Shown here one piece after another: positions 60,501-64,000 of a DNA stretch of 64,000 nucleotides (position 1 is the first letter of the stretch; each line of letters starts with the position of its first letter). Made by a program: the position numbers and the translations under genes. Under the pieces are notes generated by a model. The model did no database searches. It was not told where the DNA came from and saw nothing but the letters and a program-made list of their open reading frames with translations. The stretch lies in NCBI GenBank assembly GCA_023512835.1, contig CM042085.1, forward strand, positions 411,148 through 475,147. The letters run 5' to 3'. Source of the stretch: Taxillus chinensis. Lineage: Eukaryota > Streptophyta > Magnoliopsida > Santalales > Loranthaceae.

Positions 60501-63500
60501 TACATCTGAAAAATATCACAATAACTCTTCACATTTATTACATATTATTTTATTACAAATTTTCTCTCTCCCCTCTTTGTGCTTAACACCGCCGCAGCTG
60601 CCCCCAATTTCCATTCAATCCAACAACGGGTTATATCTAGCGACAGATCAATGGCCTGATCCTGATCTCATGAAGGAGGTCGACATGGAGGCCTTCATCA
60701 CCATCTTCGTGAGCTTTCCAGTGGACTCGATTCAGTCAGAGCACCAACGGCCTGTCGAGGCCCTCGTCATTTGTTCGTTTTTGGGATGTGTTCTTCTTCT
60801 CGGTTTTATTTGATGTCAATCCTTCCATCTTGCATCTCTTGAATCTTGATTGAGAGAGATTTGCCCAGGAGTGGAGTATGACAAATGTGAGGAGGCACAA
60901 GGTTTGGCAAGGGAGATAGGAAATTATTTTAATAAAAAATAAATAATTTGAAGATACGTGTAATAAAAGTTAAAAAATAATTTTTTTTTGAAATTTTATT
61001 TATGTGTAAAAAATATACATAGCAGGAGATGCTTTAAATAACTTAAAAAAACAACAAAATTACTATAAGTTAAAAGTTCTTTTTTTTTTTATTTTAAAAA
61101 AATAAAAATTATAAAATCATTTTCGCGATAAAAATTTATTATTTAAATTTTTTATAGAATTTATACAGTATTTTTTAATGTATTAAAAAATATTTATTTT
61201 TTATAATTTTTAAATTATATAAAAAATTCTTTCCTTTAATCTTTACGGTTTTTATATTAAATTATAAAAAAAAGATATAAAAAATTATTTTAATAATATA
61301 AATAGTGATTTAAAAATTTATTGTATTGTATATTTTTATAAAAATAATAATTTAAGTATGTAAATTTTAAAAAAATATTTTGCATTTCTCATGTGAGTGC
61401 TCGGATTATAAGATTTCAAATCTGTTTGGGTCTATATAAACTTACTTTCCTTCCCACCTTACAAATTGACCAGTCAATCCACCCAAATCGCAGACCAAAC
61501 AAAAGCTGGATAAGTCTCAGATCAGTCAATTCAAACGTTGACAAGCAACAAAATAGGCTAAAAAGCCCATGATCGCATCTCTGAACTTTGGGAAACTTAT
61601 AGTTAGTGGTGTGCCCCACTCTATTTATAATCGATGGAGATTTAAATGTAAAAAAAAAAAAAGAAACTTCAGCCTCACCACTTTTCACTAAATTTCAACC
61701 TTAATAATGTCGTTAAATTATGTTGATATTGGAGTAACTTGATCTTTCAGACTGACGCGCATTAGGTGGGGGAGCACATGCCTTCCATGTTTACAATGAA
61801 TTGATGTTGACTGTTTTATATATCTCTCTCCCACAGGAGTCACGTAATTATATTTGAATAGTTGATTGTGATTCATGATAAAATATTTAGGCTCTGGGGA
61901 TGCGATCGGTGTTTGGTTATGATATCTATAGTAGCCACTCGAATTGGTGGGAAAAAACTATACTAGTTGATATATGATTTTCCAAGGACTCTTAGTGGAC
62001 TTTTGGGCTTCTTAGCCATCCATCCTTAAACAATGTCCAAGACAATAATGGTAATCACTCCACAAGTGGGAACAGTTATTTTTTAAAAAATATCATTGGA
62101 TTAATTAATTATTATTATTATATTTATGTACGCAACAATTTGATGAATGTAGAGAAATATAATTACATTGAACTCACTAAAGATTAAAATATATAATTAT
62201 TAACTATGGTAAATTTATGAGATTCTTCAAATTTAAGAAACCACTTGACATTCATTGAAATTTTATTTTAAGATTTTGTTTTTCCTTTTTTTCTTTTTTT
62301 TATTTTTATATTATATTATTATTTTGATGAATACAATGAGTAATCATGATTATGAATATAAAGATTTTAGAATTATGACAAGTAAATTTTTTTTATCAAA
62401 TTTAAAAAATAACAATGACTATTATGACTGAAATACTTAGACAAAATACTTGATAATTAATAATTCAAACAATCATAGCTACCATAATAATAATAATAAT
62501 GACCTTTCCAAATTTTTAAGATTTTAAAATTTTAAAATAAAAATTGAAGCAAAAACGGCGATAATATATAGTATTACATCTTCTACATCCAATAATTTTT
62601 TGCTCATTGCCCACTATAATTCTCATAAATCTATATTAGTCTTATTTTAAGATGGAAAAAAAAGCCCTGTTTTTTTTTGCTCATTAACAAAGTCATTAGA
62701 AACTTGCTGGTGATAATAATAATAATAATAACATACATAAATTAAAAAATGAATGGGTGATTTAATTAGACGTGTAAAAAGACAAACAGGCATGATGATG
62801 AAGTTTGAATGAATCGGCATTGTCTGCACAAACGTGGTGGGAGTCATGTTGGCACAGTCCAATAACCGGAACCTACGACTTCAGATCCGTACACTACTAC
62901 TTTATAGGGGCATCCTTTCAGTTTCGGAGACTTGGTTGCTTTTGAATGCCAGTGGGCCGGGCCGGGGCAGCATCTCCCTACTCCCTCACCCTCCCTCTAC
63001 ATATTCCTACTTCCAGGGAGCAGGGATTTGACAGCAGGTTGTAGATAACATAACCAACAATGAAGCGCACCACCACCACTGATCCTCCGACGGACCACCA
63101 CAAGAATTAGTCTATTATATATATATATACAGACTACAGTGAATATATATATATATATATATATATCCGAATTAATTAGTTGCATTTTTTTAAACCTCAT
63201 TAATGCTATTTGTTTTGGCCTTTGGGTGCGTGCATATTATATTAATGCAGCACGTGCGTATTCTTTTTCTAATATAATTCACTTACACTCACTCTATTCA
63301 AAAAAAATTATACACGCACACATTGTAATATTACCAGCCAATAAAATTTATTATTTTTTGTGCGTGTGCGTGAGTGTGCGTGTAAAATTAATATTATGAC
63401 TTTATACTATTTAATTGAATTAAAGTGTTATAAAATTTGTAAACACGTTAAATCCATTTTATACTGACGGATAAATAAATAATTTTTTTATTTAATAATA

Positions 63501-64000
63501 ATTAAATAAATATATATATTATAAAACAATGCTCATACGTAATAATTAATTTATTATTTCTTTATTCATGAATACTTTTTATAAATTTTTCGTGTAGTTC
63601 ATAAACATTCAGTAAAAGATTCTTTGTTGAACAATCTTATAATTAATCTTATAAAGATTCTTTATTTAGAAAAATAAATAAAGGAATTTTCTATAGGATC
63701 TTATTTTATTCAAAATATATATATATATATATTAAAAACCTGCCGTTGGTGTAATCGCATGATAGCGATGGGAGAAAAGTTACTTCCGTCAGGTTTGATA
63801 TTACGTAATTAATTATCTATATAGTCATGAATAGGTCCGATTAATAGGTGCCAGGAATATGAATAGGAATATCTTATTTAATTATAAGGTGTAAACGGTT
63901 TTGATGAATATCTTACAATCTATAGGTGCAAGATAATACGGCCGGTATAGGTACAAAACACCTATTAATCGTATACCTAATTAAACGCATTCACGGTTTC
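54526..64000. other. Gene-poor AT-rich region
   Basis: FAX1 3' UTR, then 9 kb without a supportable gene. Slightly GC-richer islands at 56540-56700, 57300-57680, 58450-58560, 60580-60900 and 62830-63110 have open frames up to about 120 aa, but none matches a family or shows splice structure. They may be decayed transposon or gene pieces. (TA)n tracts occur at about 59348-59370, 63116-63130, 63144-63166 and 63716-63731. Confidence 0.55.
59371..59612. mobile_element. Probable MITE inserted in a TA-rich site
   Basis: The left end ('aagatgtgaggttagtttct' then 'tattataaaaactttaatc') is the inverted counterpart, with several mismatches, of the right end (reverse complement 'gaggatgtaagactaccttc' then 'ttatatgaaaacttttaatc'). 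The inside has two copies of 'aacggttcagatta'. TA repeats flank both sides, so a target duplication cannot be read. About 240 bp, non-coding. Confidence 0.55.

Noticed and set aside
60577..60813. 78-aa plus-strand open frame
   Set aside because: Reads smoothly but matches nothing known and stands alone; coding status cannot be supported.

Overview
The window is nuclear DNA from a flowering plant. The genes are intron-rich, the intergenic DNA is AT-rich, introns use plant splice signals, and the products are typically angiosperm: villin, FATTY ACID EXPORT 1, the SAP-domain AP lyase ARP, plant folylpolyglutamate synthase and a GH17 beta-1,3-glucanase. The species cannot be told from the sequence. 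Exon boundaries were placed by hand from GT/AG (or GC/AG) signals, reading phase and family resemblance; no transcript was available.

Layout. (1) 1-4.5 kb: the 5' end of a villin gene and a DTW-domain tRNA-modification gene, both on the minus strand. (2) 4.5-7.1 kb: non-coding, with a Tourist-like MITE. (3) 7.1-28.2 kb: an accessory island. Two F-box genes, head outward in effect (one plus, one minus), form the arms of a roughly 3.2 kb inverted repeat. The loop holds a ribosome-inactivating-protein (RIP) gene with its full catalytic set, a duplicated promoter-like block, a 2.15 kb solo LTR with a perfect 5-bp target-site duplication, a copia gag relic, an F-box 3' fragment, and a roughly 50-bp minisatellite. 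(4) 28.2-54.5 kb: four complete housekeeping genes: FPGS (16 coding exons, 636 aa), ARP (12 coding exons, 534 aa), a GH17 glucanase (minus, 2 exons, 423 aa) and FAX1 (6 exons, 231 aa). All reconstructed reading frames close exactly. (5) 54.5-64 kb: gene-poor, very AT-rich DNA with one probable MITE.

The conserved genes look like an old linkage group. From memory, Arabidopsis keeps villin (VLN2) next to a DTW gene on chromosome 2 with ARP nearby, and FAX1 next to the BG1/PR2/BG3 glucanases on the homeologous part of chromosome 3 with VLN3 nearby. The F-box/RIP island therefore appears to be a lineage-specific, repeatedly duplicated block sitting between DTW and FPGS. No joint function for the F-box and RIP genes is shown by the sequence; their association is positional.

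No CRISPR array, rRNA or convincing tRNA gene was seen.
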